The notes under the pieces: generated by a model
The model's input: the letters and a program-made list of their open reading frames with translations, nothing else
What the model was told of the DNA's origin: nothing
Database searches by the model: none
Part shown: piece after piece, positions 53,772 through 63,377 of the stretch
Layout: the number at the start of each line of letters is the position of its first letter
How positions within the stretch are numbered: position 1 is the stretch's first letter
NCBI GenBank assembly: GCA_963751795.1
Contig: CAVVVI010000004.1
Location: 1,364,001 to 1,428,000 of the forward strand
Source: BOG-908 sp963751795
GTDB taxonomy: Bacteria; Pseudomonadota; Alphaproteobacteria; Acetobacterales; Acetobacteraceae
Direction: 5' to 3'
DNA length: 64,000 nt
Program-made: the position numbers and the translations under genes

Positions 53772-56700
53772 TCATTTGCCCTCCCCGTCCCCCGACCGCG
53801 ACGCGGCCTTGTGCAGCACGGCCGAGAGCTGCTCGATGGAGTAGGGTTTGTGCAGGAGTTCGAAACCGAAGCTGCCGCTCTCTGCCAGCACGTGGCTGTA
53901 GCCGCTGGTCAGCACCACGGGCAGCCTCGGATACAGGCGGCGGATCGTTTCGCTCAGTTCGATGCCGCTGATGCCGGGCATCACCACGTCGGAAAACACC
54001 ACGTCGATCCGGTCGGCGTTCCGCTCGAGTTCAGCCAGCGCGCTGGCGGCGCTGGTGGTCAGCACGGTGCGGTAGCCGAGTTCGCCCAGCGCCTGCGCGG
54101 CAAACGCGCCGACGCCCTCGTTGTCCTCGACGACCAGCACGCACGCCCCGCCGCCCTCCAGTATGGCCGGCAATCCAGCCGTGGCATCCGGTGACGACAC
54201 CGGCGCGGCCACGCGGGGGAAATACAGGCTGAACGTGGCGCCTTCGCCCGGCGCGCTGCGCACCTCGATGTCGCCGGCCGATTGCTTGGCGAAGCCGAAC
54301 ACCTGGCTGAGGCCGAGCCCCGTTCCATGCCCGACGGCCTTGGTAGTGTAGAATGGCTCGAAGATGCGCTGCAGGCGTTCGGCCGGCATGCCGGCGCCGG
54401 TATCGGTCAGGTGCACGGCCACGAATGCGCCCTCCACCGCCGGATGCGACCGAATGATCGGAATGCTGTCGGTGGGCCGTATCTCGATGGTGAAGCTTCC
54501 CTCGCCCTCCATCGCGTCGCGGGCGTTTATGGCCATGTTGATCAGCGCGGTGTCGAACTGGCTGGGGTCGGCGCTGATGAAGCAGGGCCGCTCGGGCGCG
54601 CGCACCTCGATGGCGATGCGCGACCCCATCAGCGTGCGCATGATTTCGGCCAAGGCGGCCACGCTCTGGCCCACGTCGATCAGCTTGGGTTGCAGCGCCT
54701 GCCGGCGCGCGAACGAGAGCAGCTGGCTGGTCAGCCGCGTGGCACGCTCGGCCGTCTCGGCAATGGCCTGCACGTGGCGCGCGCGGCGTTTCTCGCTCAG
54801 GTCGGGGTGGCTGAGCATTTCTGCCGAACCGCCGATCACCGTCAGCAGGTTGTTGAAATCGTGCGCCACGCCGCCGGTCAGCTGGCCCACCGCCTCCAGC
54901 TTCTGCGATTGGCGCAAGGCTTCCTCGGCCAGCGCCAATTGCGCCGCCTGCGCCTTATCGGCCGTCACGTCGCGCGCGCTGCAATACACCTTGCCCTCTT
55001 CCGGCACGGCCACCCACGAGAGCCAGCGCCAGCCGCCATCCTTGTGGCGATAGCGGTTCTCGAAGCGCAGCGCCGGCAGGCCGCGATCCATCAGATCCTG
55101 CCAGACGATTTGGGTTTGTTCGACATCGTCCGGATGGATGAAATCGAAGAATACGGCAGCGCCCACCTCCCGCTCTGACCACCCGAGCACCTGCTGCCAG
55201 GCTGGGTTGGACGCCTCAAAATACCCATCCGCATTGACCACGCTCAGCAGGTCGGGGCTCAGCCGCCAGGTCTGTCCGCGGGCCAGCGACCGCTCCATCA
55301 CCTGGCGCTCCAGCTCGGCGTTCACCGTCCGCAACGCCGCCTCCCGCCGGTCGCGCGCAAGCTGAAGGTTGGCCGATAGGCGGGCCACCAGTTCGCGCGG
55401 TGAGAATGGCTTGGTCAGGTAGTCGTCTGCCCCCGCCTCCAGGCCTTCCGCCTGCGCCTCCTCCCCGGCTCGGGCGGAGAGCAGGATGAACGGCAGGTCG
55501 CGCAGCGCCGGGTCGGCACGGATCTGCGCCAGCAGGCCGAACCCGTCCAGGCGCGGCATCATCACGTCCGACAGGATGCAGTCCGGCAGGCGGCGTTGCA
55601 TGGCGGCGATCGCGGCCTGCCCATCGCTCACGGCGTCCACCGTGAACCCTTCGACCTCGAGCAACCGCGCGATATAGGCGCGCATGTCGGCGTTGTCCTC
55701 GGCCAGCAGCACGCGGCCGCGCGTGCGCGGCCTGGCCGCCTCGGCCGCCGCGGCCGGGGCCGCCGCCGCCTCGGCGATCCAGCCGAGCGCTTCGCCCACG
55801 AACGCATCGGCGCGGCCCGACGGTGCCGCCTCGGCCGCCTCGCGCAGCCTGTCGGCGGGCAGATGATGGGTGCCGAAGGGCAGGCTCGCGGTGAACCGGC
55901 TGCCCACGCCGGGCTCGCTATCGACGGAAACCGTGCCGCCATGCAGCCGCACCAGCTCGTCAACCAAAGCGAGCCCGATGCCGGAACCCTCGAAGGAGCG
56001 CCCCGGCGCGCCGTCCACGCGATGGAACCGGTCGAAGAGCTGCGGAAGCTCGTCACGCGCGATGCCGACACCGGTATCGGCCACTTGGATGATCGCGGCC
56101 CGCTTGTCCGCCGACAATCGGACCGAGACCCGGATTTCGCCCTGCAGCGTGAACTTAAAGGCGTTCGACAGCAGGTTGAGGATGATCTTCTCAAACAAGT
56201 CGCGATCGACATAGACGGGCTGCGGCAGCGGCGCGGCGTCCACCACCAAAGCCAGCCCGGCCTGTTCGGTGGCCGAGCGGAAGTTGGAGGCCAAATCGGC
56301 CGTCAGTGCGGCCAGGTCGGTCGGCCGGAACAGCGCGTCGGCGCGGCCGGCTTCGGTGCGGGAGAAATCCAGCAGCGTGTTGACGAGTTTCAGCAGCCGC
56401 TGCGCGTTGCGGTGCGCGAGCGCCACCCGACCGCGGTCGGGCTCGGGCAACCCTTCCGGCGCGGCCAGCATCTCTTCGAGCGGAGCCAGCATCAACGTCA
56501 GCGGGGTGCGGAATTCGTGGCTGACATTGGAGAAAAATGCTGTCTTGGCACGGTCGATCTCGGCCAGCGCCTCGGCGCGCCGGCGCTCGTCCAGCCGCGC
56601 GCGCACGGTGGCCAGCGCCGCCGACAGCGCGGCTGCGATCAGTTCGAAGAAGCCACTATAGCCGTCGTCGAATGGCAGGCGTGGCGAGGCGCCGGCCACG

Positions 56701-57617
56701 AGCACCAGGGGCGTAGCGCCGCCCGGCAGGTTGATCGGCAGCAGGAGGGCGCGGTTCGGCGGCTCCTCATACGGCCCGCAGCCTGCCGCGCCGAGCACGC
56801 CGCCCGCGTCGGCCACGTCCACGATACCGGTGCCATCGATGCGGCCGAACGGCCAAGGCAGCGACGCATCGGCCGCGATGGTCCGGGGTGCGGCTGCATC
56901 CCCCGACAGGCCGTGGCGGCCGATCAGATGGTAGCCGCCCGCCTCGGCTGACTGCTCGTAGATCAGCAGGAACGGCAGGTCGAAGCCGAAGCGCGAGAGC
57001 GTGTCGATGGTCACGCAGGCAAGCTCGCTCACCTGCGCCGCCCCGGTCAGGCCGGCCGTGAGGTCGCGCAGGGCGCGGGTGCGGCGTTCGGCCAGCATGG
57101 TGGCCGTGGTCTCGGTGACCGGGTGGAACAAGCCACCGATGCCGCCCGTCTCGTCACGGATCGGCGACAGCGAGAAGGTGAAGAAGGTCTCCTCGAGGTA
57201 GCCGTTCCTGGTGAGGAACATGCGCTGGTTTTCGAGGAAGCTGGTCTCGCCGGCCAGCGCGCGCTCGAACGGCGCGCCGATGGCGGGCCACGCGCTTTCC
57301 CACGTAACCGGGTAGGCCTGCCCCATCGCCGCCGGATGGGCTTCGCCGCACACCATTCGGTAGCCGTCATTATAGATCTGGATGTGCTCCGGACCCCAGA
57401 TGATGTTGATCGGGAAATTCGATGCCAGGCACAGGCTCACGGTCGTGCGCAGGCTTTGCGGCCAGCCCGAGAGCGGGCCGAGCGGCGTCGCGGACCAGTC
57501 CTTCGATCGGATCAGGTCGATCGTCTCGCCGGTGCCGACGATGAAATCGCCATGCGCCGACACGTCGGCCATCGGCACGGCGCGGCCATCGCTCATCGTG
57601 TGATTCCGCAGGCGCAC
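53772..57617 (-). CDS. large hybrid histidine kinase with two kinase modules
   Basis: The 1281-residue cytoplasmic sensor has, in order: an N-terminal PAS-like domain (DWSATPLGPLSGWPQSLRT, WGPEHIQIYNDGY), a GAF-like region (170-330), a first HisKA/HATPase (SHEFRTPLTLML; DTGVGIA; GSGIGLALV), a receiver (AEDNADMR, SDVMMPRLDG, LTKPF), a PAS domain (SPDLLSVVNADGYF), a second HisKA/HATPase (AHDFNNLLTVIGG; DTGAGMP; GTGLGLSQV) and a last receiver (VVEDNEGVG, FSDVVMPG). There are no membrane segments. Start GTG 57617 or ATG 57596; the second has GCGGAA upstream. No response regulator is adjacent, so output may be through a histidine phosphotransferase or internal relay. Confidence 0.9.
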   Translation of the reverse strand: MRLRNHTMSDGRAVPMADVSAHGDFIVGTGETIDLIRSKDWSATPLGPLSGWPQSLRTTVSLCLASNFPINIIWGPEHIQIYNDGYRMVCGEAHPAAMGQAYPVTWESAWPAIGAPFERALAGETSFLENQRMFLTRNGYLEETFFTFSLSPIRDETGGIGGLFHPVTETTATMLAERRTRALRDLTAGLTGAAQVSELACVTIDTLSRFGFDLPFLLIYEQSAEAGGYHLIGRHGLSGDAAAPRTIAADASLPWPFGRIDGTGIVDVADAGGVLGAAGCGPYEEPPNRALLLPINLPGGATPLVLVAGASPRLPFDDGYSGFFELIAAALSAALATVRARLDERRRAEALAEIDRAKTAFFSNVSHEFRTPLTLMLAPLEEMLAAPEGLPEPDRGRVALAHRNAQRLLKLVNTLLDFSRTEAGRADALFRPTDLAALTADLASNFRSATEQAGLALVVDAAPLPQPVYVDRDLFEKIILNLLSNAFKFTLQGEIRVSVRLSADKRAAIIQVADTGVGIARDELPQLFDRFHRVDGAPGRSFEGSGIGLALVDELVRLHGGTVSVDSEPGVGSRFTASLPFGTHHLPADRLREAAEAAPSGRADAFVGEALGWIAEAAAAPAAAAEAARPRTRGRVLLAEDNADMRAYIARLLEVEGFTVDAVSDGQAAIAAMQRRLPDCILSDVMMPRLDGFGLLAQIRADPALRDLPFILLSARAGEEAQAEGLEAGADDYLTKPFSPRELVARLSANLQLARDRREAALRTVNAELERQVMERSLARGQTWRLSPDLLSVVNADGYFEASNPAWQQVLGWSEREVGAAVFFDFIHPDDVEQTQIVWQDLMDRGLPALRFENRYRHKDGGWRWLSWVAVPEEGKVYCSARDVTADKAQAAQLALAEEALRQSQKLEAVGQLTGGVAHDFNNLLTVIGGSAEMLSHPDLSEKRRARHVQAIAETAERATRLTSQLLSFARRQALQPKLIDVGQSVAALAEIMRTLMGSRIAIEVRAPERPCFISADPSQFDTALINMAINARDAMEGEGSFTIEIRPTDSIPIIRSHPAVEGAFVAVHLTDTGAGMPAERLQRIFEPFYTTKAVGHGTGLGLSQVFGFAKQSAGDIEVRSAPGEGATFSLYFPRVAAPVSSPDATAGLPAILEGGGACVLVVEDNEGVGAFAAQALGELGYRTVLTTSAASALAELERNADRIDVVFSDVVMPGISGIELSETIRRLYPRLPVVLTSGYSHVLAESGSFGFELLHKPYSIEQLSAVLHKAASRSGDGEGK

Positions 57618-57743
57618 AGCCTGCTTTCCCCGCGCCCCGCACTCGTCTCTCGCACGCCGTTCGATCCAGCCTCGTGATGCCGAGTGAACGGTTCCGAAGC
57701 AAAAGGTTTGCAGAAGTTCCGGACGCCCCGGGCGCCCGAGCGA

Positions 57744-58292
57744 TCACGGCTCGGAGGACTCCACCTGGCCCAGCGCGTCCAGCACCGCCTCGGGTGCCAC
57801 GTCCTTCTTGACCTCCTCCATCTCGGCATCGCCGAAATGCACGTCCATCTTCGCGGCCATCGCGGTCACCACTTCGGTCAGCTTGGTCAGCTCGTGCTCG
57901 GCCAGAAGATTGATGTGCAGATCGAGGTCGGCCCGCCGGTCGGCAGCCTTGGCCGTGCGGTTCTGGCTGATCAGCACGAAAGTGGAGAGGAAGATCGCCT
58001 CGACCGACGCCTCCATCGCCAGGATGACAAACGACTTATCGAATATCGGCACGCCCGGTATCAGGCCGACATTGGCCAGTATCCAGGCGCTGTAGAGTGC
58101 CAGGTGCAGATAGACGAACACCATGCTGCCGGTGAACGAGGTTATCGCTTCGGCCAGCCGCTCCTGCCCGGTCGCCTCGGCCGCCTCCCGCTTTCGCCTC
58201 TGCGTCAGCGCCTCGATGTTGCGGGCCAGGGCACCGCTCATGTCGATAGGCTGTGGCGGCGGTATGGTCGGGGTATTGGCGCTCACGGGCAT
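57744..58292 (-). CDS. DUF1003 membrane protein
   Basis: The 182-residue protein matches DUF1003: LAEAITSFTGSMVFVYLHLALYSAWILANVGLIPG, then FDKSFVILAMEASVEAIFLSTFVLISQNR, two transmembrane segments, and a C-terminal helical part (ADLDLHINLLAEHELTKLTEVV). The start is ATG 58292; a longer open frame reaches 58538 without family match. It lies between two large histidine kinases; the function of the family is unknown. Confidence 0.88.
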   Translation of the reverse strand: MPVSANTPTIPPPQPIDMSGALARNIEALTQRRKREAAEATGQERLAEAITSFTGSMVFVYLHLALYSAWILANVGLIPGVPIFDKSFVILAMEASVEAIFLSTFVLISQNRTAKAADRRADLDLHINLLAEHELTKLTEVVTAMAAKMDVHFGDAEMEEVKKDVAPEAVLDALGQVESSEP

Positions 58293-58555
58293 TCCGATCG
58301 GGCAGCCCGCCGCGCAGCGGCGCCGGGCGGGAGGTGTTTGCAGGTCGCTAGGCTGCTGTATCTGCCTTCCTGCGGCAAGGATGCGGGCGCGATCAGCGGG
58401 CGGGCCAGGGACTGCCCATGCTTGGCCCAGGGTGCTAGACGTGGCCTCGACAGGCGCGTGCGCCGTTGAACGACGGCACGGGTACGGGCAGACTTGAGTA
58501 TGCCGCCCGGCGGCATGCGCGCGCCACGACAGTCGCACGCCGGGAGTGACTAGCT

Positions 58556-61500
58556 TTGGCGCGCGACGAGACCCCCTCCATCACCAGGCTGCCTGACCGC
58601 CACGTGCAGGAAGCAAGGCACGAGGCGGCCCGGATTGCCGCCGAGCTTGCCGGCGCCGCCGGCGCCACCGATCCGTTCGCCGCCGCCGCCCGCGCCACGC
58701 GGATGCCGATGGTGATCAGCAATCCGCGCCTGCCCGACAACCCGATCGTCTTCGTCAACGACGCGTTCTGCAGGATGTCGGGCTACGATCGGGCCGAGAT
58801 CCTCGACCGTAACTGCCGCTTCCTGCAATGCGAGGAGACCGACCCAGCCACCGTGGCGGCCATCCGCACGGCCATCGCTGCGGCGCGGCCGCTCGAAATC
58901 GAGATCCGCAATCGGCGCAAGGACGGCCAGCTGTTCTGGAACCGCCTGGCCCTCACACCGGTCCGCGATGCCGAGGGCGCCCTGGCCTGGTATTGCGCCT
59001 CCCAGGTGGATGTCACGCTGGAGCGCGAGCGGCTCCAGGGGCTCGAGGCCCAGAATGCCATCCTGCTCGCCGAACTAGCCGATCGGCTGCGCGCGCAGGA
59101 GGATAGCGAGGCGCGGCTGCGCTTTGCCGCTGAGGCAGGGCGCCTGGGCGTGTGGGAGCTGGATCTGCGCACGCGCGAGCTGACGAGCTCGGCCGTCTTT
59201 CGCGCGGTGTTCGGCCGGACGGCGGCCGAACACTTTTCCTTCGAAGACCTGCAGGCCGCGACCCATCCGGACGATCGCGCGCGGGTGCAGGAGGCCTTCG
59301 ACCGCTCGCTGGCGACCGGCGCCGCCATCGAGATCGAATACCGGATCATCCGGCCGGATGGCTCGGCGGGGTGGATTGCGGTGCGCGCGCAGGTGCTGAT
59401 GAGCGGCGGCACAGCCCTGCGGATGACCGGCATCGCGTACGACAACACGCGCCGCCGGCGGGTCGAACGCGATCTGGCGCTGAGCGAGGAGACGCTGCGG
59501 CTGTCCACCGACGCCGCCGAAATCGGCATGTGGGATCTCGATCTGACCACCGGCGTGCTGAACTGGCCACCCCGCACCAAGGCGATGTTCGGCATCTCGG
59601 CGGACGCTCCGTACAGCATGGCCGATTTCTACGCCGGCCTGCACCCGGAAGACCGCGCCCGAACCACCGAAGCCTTTGCCGCCGCGCTCGATCCCGCTTT
59701 GCGCCAGACCTACGACGTGGAGTATCGGGCGATCGGCAAGGAGGACGGCCGCGTCCGCTGGGTCGCCGCCCGGGGCCGCGGGCTGTTCGACGATGCCGGG
59801 CGATGCGTGCGCGCCATCGGCACGGCCATCGACATCACCAATCGCAAACAGGCCGAGACCTGGCAGCTGGCCGTGCTGCGCCTGACGGACCGGCTGCGCG
59901 ACCTGGACGACCCGGCGGAGATGACGGCGGCGGCCGCCGAAATCCTGGGCACGACGCTGGGCGCCAGCCGCGCCGGCTACGGTACGATCGATCCGCTCAG
60001 CGAGACGATCACCATCGAACGCGACTGGACGATGCCCGGGATCGCGAGCCTGGCCAGCGTGCTGCATTTCCGTGATTACGGCTCCTATATCGAAGACCTC
60101 AAGCGCGGCGAGACCGTGGTGTTCGAAGATGTCGAGAAGGATCCGCGCACCGCTTCCGGTGCCAAGGCGCTCGAGGCGATCCACGCGCGATCCTTCGTCA
60201 ACATGCCTGTCGTCGAGCAGGGCGTGCCGGTGGCGCTGCTGTATCTGACCCAGGCGAGCGTGCGCGCCTGGTCGCCGGAAGAGCTCGCTTTCGTGCGCGA
60301 CGTGGCCGAGCGTACGCGGGTTGCCACCGAGCGCCGCCGTGCCGAACACGCCTTGCGCGCGCTGGCCGCGACGCTGGAAGCACGCGTCGAGGAACGCACC
60401 GCCGAGCGCGACCGCGTGTGGCGCCATTCGCGCGATCTGCTCGTCGTGGTCGGCACCGACGGCGTGTTCCGTGCCGTCAACCCGGCGTGGACGGCGGTTC
60501 TGGGGCACCGGCCGGAGGAGGTTGTCGGACGCAGCTTTCTCGATTTCATCTGGCACGAAGACGCGGCAACGACCCAAGCCGGGTTGGACCAGGCATCGGC
60601 GGCGCAGGACCTGACCGATTTCGAGAACCGCTACGTCCATAAGGATGGCACGCCGCGCTGGATCTCCTGGCGCACTTCGGTCGAAGGCGACAACGTGTAT
60701 GCCTACGGGCGGCACGTGACGGCCGAAAAGGAAGCCCAGCTTGCGCTGGCCAAGGCCGAGGCGGCGCTGCGGCAGAGCCAGAAGATGGAGGCGGTGGGCC
60801 AGCTGACCGGCGGCCTCGCCCACGATTTCAACAACCTGCTGACCGGCATCACCGGCAGCCTCGAGCTGCTGCAGACCCGCGTGGCGCAGGGACGGCTGGG
60901 CGACGTGAACCGCTACGTCGGCGCGGCCCAGGGTGCGGCCCGCCGCGCCGCCGCGCTCACGCACCGGCTGCTGGCCTTCTCGCGCCGCCAGACGCTGGAT
61001 CCGAAAGCGACCGACGTGAACCGGCTGGTCGCCGGCATGGAAGAGCTGATCCGGCGCACCATGCAGCCGGAGATCAGCATCGAGGCGGCATCGGACGATG
61101 GGGTGTGGGCCACGCTGATTGATCCGAGCCAGCTGGAGAACGCGCTGCTCAATCTTTGCATCAACGCGCGCGATGCCATGCCGGCCGGCGGCAAGCTGAG
61201 CATCGAGACGACGAACCACAGCTTCGACGGGCCGGCGGCCAAGGAGCGGGAGCTGACGCCGGGCGATTACGTGGCGCTCTGCGTCAGCGATACCGGCACC
61301 GGCATGCCGCCCGACATCGTCGCCCGCGTTTTCGACCCGTTCTTCACCACCAAACCGATCGGCCAGGGCACCGGGCTCGGCCTGTCGATGATCTATGGTT
61401 TCGTGCGGCAATCCGGCGGCCAGGTCAGGATCACCTCCGAAGTGGGCCACGGCACGACGGTGTGCCTGTACCTGCCGCGCTACCTCGGCGCCGCCGAGGC

Positions 61501-61915
61501 GCCCGAGCCCGGCCCGACTGCATCGGCCACGGCCCCCCGTGCCGACCAGGGCGAGACGGTGCTGGTGGTTGATGACGAGCCGACGGTGCGCATGCTGGTG
61601 GCGGACGTGCTGCAGGATCTGGGCTACACGGCGCTGGAAGCGGTGGACGGTGCAGCCGGGTTGCGGATCCTGCAATCGGGCGTGCGGATCGATCTTCTGG
61701 TGACCGATGTGGGCCTTCCGGGCGGGCTGAACGGGCGCCAGCTGGCCGATGCGGCACGGACCACGCGCAAGGAGCTGAAGGTGCTGTTCATCACCGGCTT
61801 TGCCGAGGCGGCCGTGCTCAGCCGAGGCCATCTGGAGCGCGGCATGGAGCTGATGACGAAGCCGTTCGTCATGAACGATCTGGCGACGAAAATACGCAGC
61901 CTGATCGAGAGCTGA
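58556..61915 (+). CDS. LOV-domain hybrid histidine kinase
   Basis: The 1119-residue protein starts at TTG 58556, with GGGAG 10 bp upstream. Its N-terminal domain (residues 45-160) is a LOV domain: FVNDAFCRMSGYDRAEI, then RNCRFLQ with flavin-adduct Cys87, and the glutamine in YCASQVDVT. The usual GRNCRFLQGP is DRNCRFLQCE here. Next come two PAS domains (190-425), a GAF domain (430-600), a PAS (615-735), HisKA (LAHDFNNLLTGITGSLELL), HATPase (DTGTGMPPD, GTGLGLSMIYGF) and a receiver (VDDEPTVRML, VTDVGLPGG, MTKPF). A blue-light or redox sensor is expected. It shares the C-terminal plan with the neighbouring kinase. Confidence 0.9.
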   Translation: MARDETPSITRLPDRHVQEARHEAARIAAELAGAAGATDPFAAAARATRMPMVISNPRLPDNPIVFVNDAFCRMSGYDRAEILDRNCRFLQCEETDPATVAAIRTAIAAARPLEIEIRNRRKDGQLFWNRLALTPVRDAEGALAWYCASQVDVTLERERLQGLEAQNAILLAELADRLRAQEDSEARLRFAAEAGRLGVWELDLRTRELTSSAVFRAVFGRTAAEHFSFEDLQAATHPDDRARVQEAFDRSLATGAAIEIEYRIIRPDGSAGWIAVRAQVLMSGGTALRMTGIAYDNTRRRRVERDLALSEETLRLSTDAAEIGMWDLDLTTGVLNWPPRTKAMFGISADAPYSMADFYAGLHPEDRARTTEAFAAALDPALRQTYDVEYRAIGKEDGRVRWVAARGRGLFDDAGRCVRAIGTAIDITNRKQAETWQLAVLRLTDRLRDLDDPAEMTAAAAEILGTTLGASRAGYGTIDPLSETITIERDWTMPGIASLASVLHFRDYGSYIEDLKRGETVVFEDVEKDPRTASGAKALEAIHARSFVNMPVVEQGVPVALLYLTQASVRAWSPEELAFVRDVAERTRVATERRRAEHALRALAATLEARVEERTAERDRVWRHSRDLLVVVGTDGVFRAVNPAWTAVLGHRPEEVVGRSFLDFIWHEDAATTQAGLDQASAAQDLTDFENRYVHKDGTPRWISWRTSVEGDNVYAYGRHVTAEKEAQLALAKAEAALRQSQKMEAVGQLTGGLAHDFNNLLTGITGSLELLQTRVAQGRLGDVNRYVGAAQGAARRAAALTHRLLAFSRRQTLDPKATDVNRLVAGMEELIRRTMQPEISIEAASDDGVWATLIDPSQLENALLNLCINARDAMPAGGKLSIETTNHSFDGPAAKERELTPGDYVALCVSDTGTGMPPDIVARVFDPFFTTKPIGQGTGLGLSMIYGFVRQSGGQVRITSEVGHGTTVCLYLPRYLGAAEAPEPGPTASATAPRADQGETVLVVDDEPTVRMLVADVLQDLGYTALEAVDGAAGLRILQSGVRIDLLVTDVGLPGGLNGRQLADAARTTRKELKVLFITGFAEAAVLSRGHLERGMELMTKPFVMNDLATKIRSLIES

Positions 61916-62103
61916 GGCCGTTGGTGTCGTTTATTCAGGGCGGGGATCCGCGCCGCCTGCCTGCAGGCGGCTCGCGCGGTGCCCGCGTCGGCAGCCGATG
62001 ATGCCGATGATCATGTCGGCGTTTCGCGCTCAGGCGCTCCCGGCCGTCGCCACAGCGCGCGTCTGCGTCAGACGCTTGACGCGCGCGGGTAGCCTTCGCA
62101 GGT

Positions 62104-62355
62104 TCAGGCAACAACTCCGGTGACCCGGGTAGCGGGTGCGCGCGCCGTCAGGCGGCGCGCCATGCGCCAGCACGGCTTGGCCACGCCGATCCAGAGTGCC
62201 GGCACCAGCACCACGCCAAGGCCGCCGCCCAGCGGGGCCGCCATGTCGCTGGCGCCCAGCACTGCACCGTAAGCGGCACCGGCCGAGACGCCACCGGCAA
62301 ATCCGATACCGACGAGTTCCAGCATCCCCAAGCGGGGTGTCCGATTCTGTGCCAT
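62104..62355 (-). CDS. small membrane protein, unknown
   Basis: The 83-residue product has one or two hydrophobic helices (LGMLELVGIGFAGGVSAGAAYGAVLG; GGGLGVVLVPALWIGVA) and a basic C-terminus (CWRMARRLTARAP). No domain recognised. ATG 62355 has an AGGTGTGCC stretch upstream. It lies 66 bp behind the PEP-CTERM gene on the same strand and may be co-transcribed. Confidence 0.55.
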   Translation of the reverse strand: MAQNRTPRLGMLELVGIGFAGGVSAGAAYGAVLGASDMAAPLGGGLGVVLVPALWIGVAKPCWRMARRLTARAPATRVTGVVA

Positions 62356-62421
62356 GGCACACCTGCAATCTTGAAGAGGAGTGATCCGCCGCCCACCACG
62401 GGCGGCGGATCGGGACGCGTG

Positions 62422-63072
62422 TTAGACGGCAGCCTTATTGCGGCGGCGCGTGAACGCGAGACCGGCCAGGCCGGCACCGAGCATGGCCAGCGAAGCCGGC
62501 TCGGGGATGGAACGGCCAAGCGTCGGCACGGCAACGGCGGCAAGGTTGGAATCCTGCGTGTCGTTGGTCGGGCTGCCGGGCGCGTACTTCTCGAGCTGCG
62601 CGTCCTGGTCGTTGTTGAAGAGCGCGTACGGGCCCTTGTCCGTGGTGAACAGGGTGAACGTGCCGAGATTGCCCTGAGTGTTGGCCAGGCTGCTGCCCAG
62701 CAGCTGAGCGCCGGTGTAGCTGGCGCGCACGTCGAAGATGTTGGCGTTGTTGTTCGGGCTCTCACCCGAAGCATAGGTGCTGATGTTCTGGTTCAGCATG
62801 AACGCCCAGCTGGAGAGCGACAGGTCGCCCGTGCGGCTGGTGATGGTTGCCTGGCCGAAATCGTACACGGTGAAGAACACCGGGTTCACCTTCGGATCGA
62901 GCTGCTCGTCGGCTGAAAGCGTGACGCTGTACGTGTAGTCGAAGCCGGTCTGGCCGCCGACGGTGGCGGCAACCGGGTTGCCGACCAGCGAGACGATGAT
63001 GCTGGCATTGGCCGGAGCCGCCGCCGCAGTGAAGACAAGGCCCAAAGCGGCCGCGCACATAAGATTCCGCAT
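62422..63072 (-). CDS. PEP-CTERM sorting domain protein
   Basis: The 216-residue secreted protein has a signal peptide (CAAALGLVFTAAAAPANA) and a beta-rich body (VGGQTGFDYTYSVTLS, SLSSWAFMLNQN). It ends with the PEP-CTERM signal: IPEPAS, a hydrophobic helix (LAMLGAGLAGLAFT) and RRRNKA. Such proteins are processed by an exosortase (XrtA or kin) and are tied to exopolysaccharide or biofilm formation. GGGGAAAC lies 7-14 bp before ATG 63072. No exosortase is in the window. Confidence 0.93.
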   Translation of the reverse strand: MRNLMCAAALGLVFTAAAAPANASIIVSLVGNPVAATVGGQTGFDYTYSVTLSADEQLDPKVNPVFFTVYDFGQATITSRTGDLSLSSWAFMLNQNISTYASGESPNNNANIFDVRASYTGAQLLGSSLANTQGNLGTFTLFTTDKGPYALFNNDQDAQLEKYAPGSPTNDTQDSNLAAVAVPTLGRSIPEPASLAMLGAGLAGLAFTRRRNKAAV

Positions 63073-63377
63073 GTTGTTTCCCCAGCAGAGTATGACCGAA
63101 AGCTGAGTGAGTTCAGCCGCCGTAGAACGAAAATGTCGACATGCGATGGTGTGAGACCACCTGCCACATCTTCATAGGCCTGAACGCACCATTGCGAAAC
63201 TGGTGGCATATCGAAACCGGAAGCACGTTTTGTTGATCCGTGCGACTTGCCGATACTTGAAATCGGCAACTTCGGAGCGCGTTTTATACGAATCCGGACT
63301 TCATTAGTGCAATCTCGCACCAACAGACTACTTGAGGTTGCACCCGACTGCCAGGCGGACAATCGTGAGATGCGGAA
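63073..63377. other. 305-bp intergenic region upstream of the PEP-CTERM gene
   Basis: AT-richer than the surroundings. It holds an inverted repeat (TTGCCGAT at 63247-63254 and ATCGGCAA at 63262-63269, 7-bp spacing), possibly an operator or end of the efflux operon. CATACT near 63094 on the minus strand is a possible -10 box. No convincing gene. Confidence 0.5.
63247..63269. repeat. 8-bp inverted repeat, operator-like
   Basis: TTGCCGAT and ATCGGCAA are separated by 7 bp, about 175-195 bp upstream of the PEP-CTERM start and 109 bp after the efflux adaptor stop. No T run, so a protein-binding site is as likely as a terminator. Confidence 0.4.

Noticed and set aside
59075..61831. A 918-codon open frame antisense to the LOV kinase
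   Set aside because: Long antisense frames are common in very GC-rich DNA. Its translation has no domain, while the + strand has a full kinase architecture.
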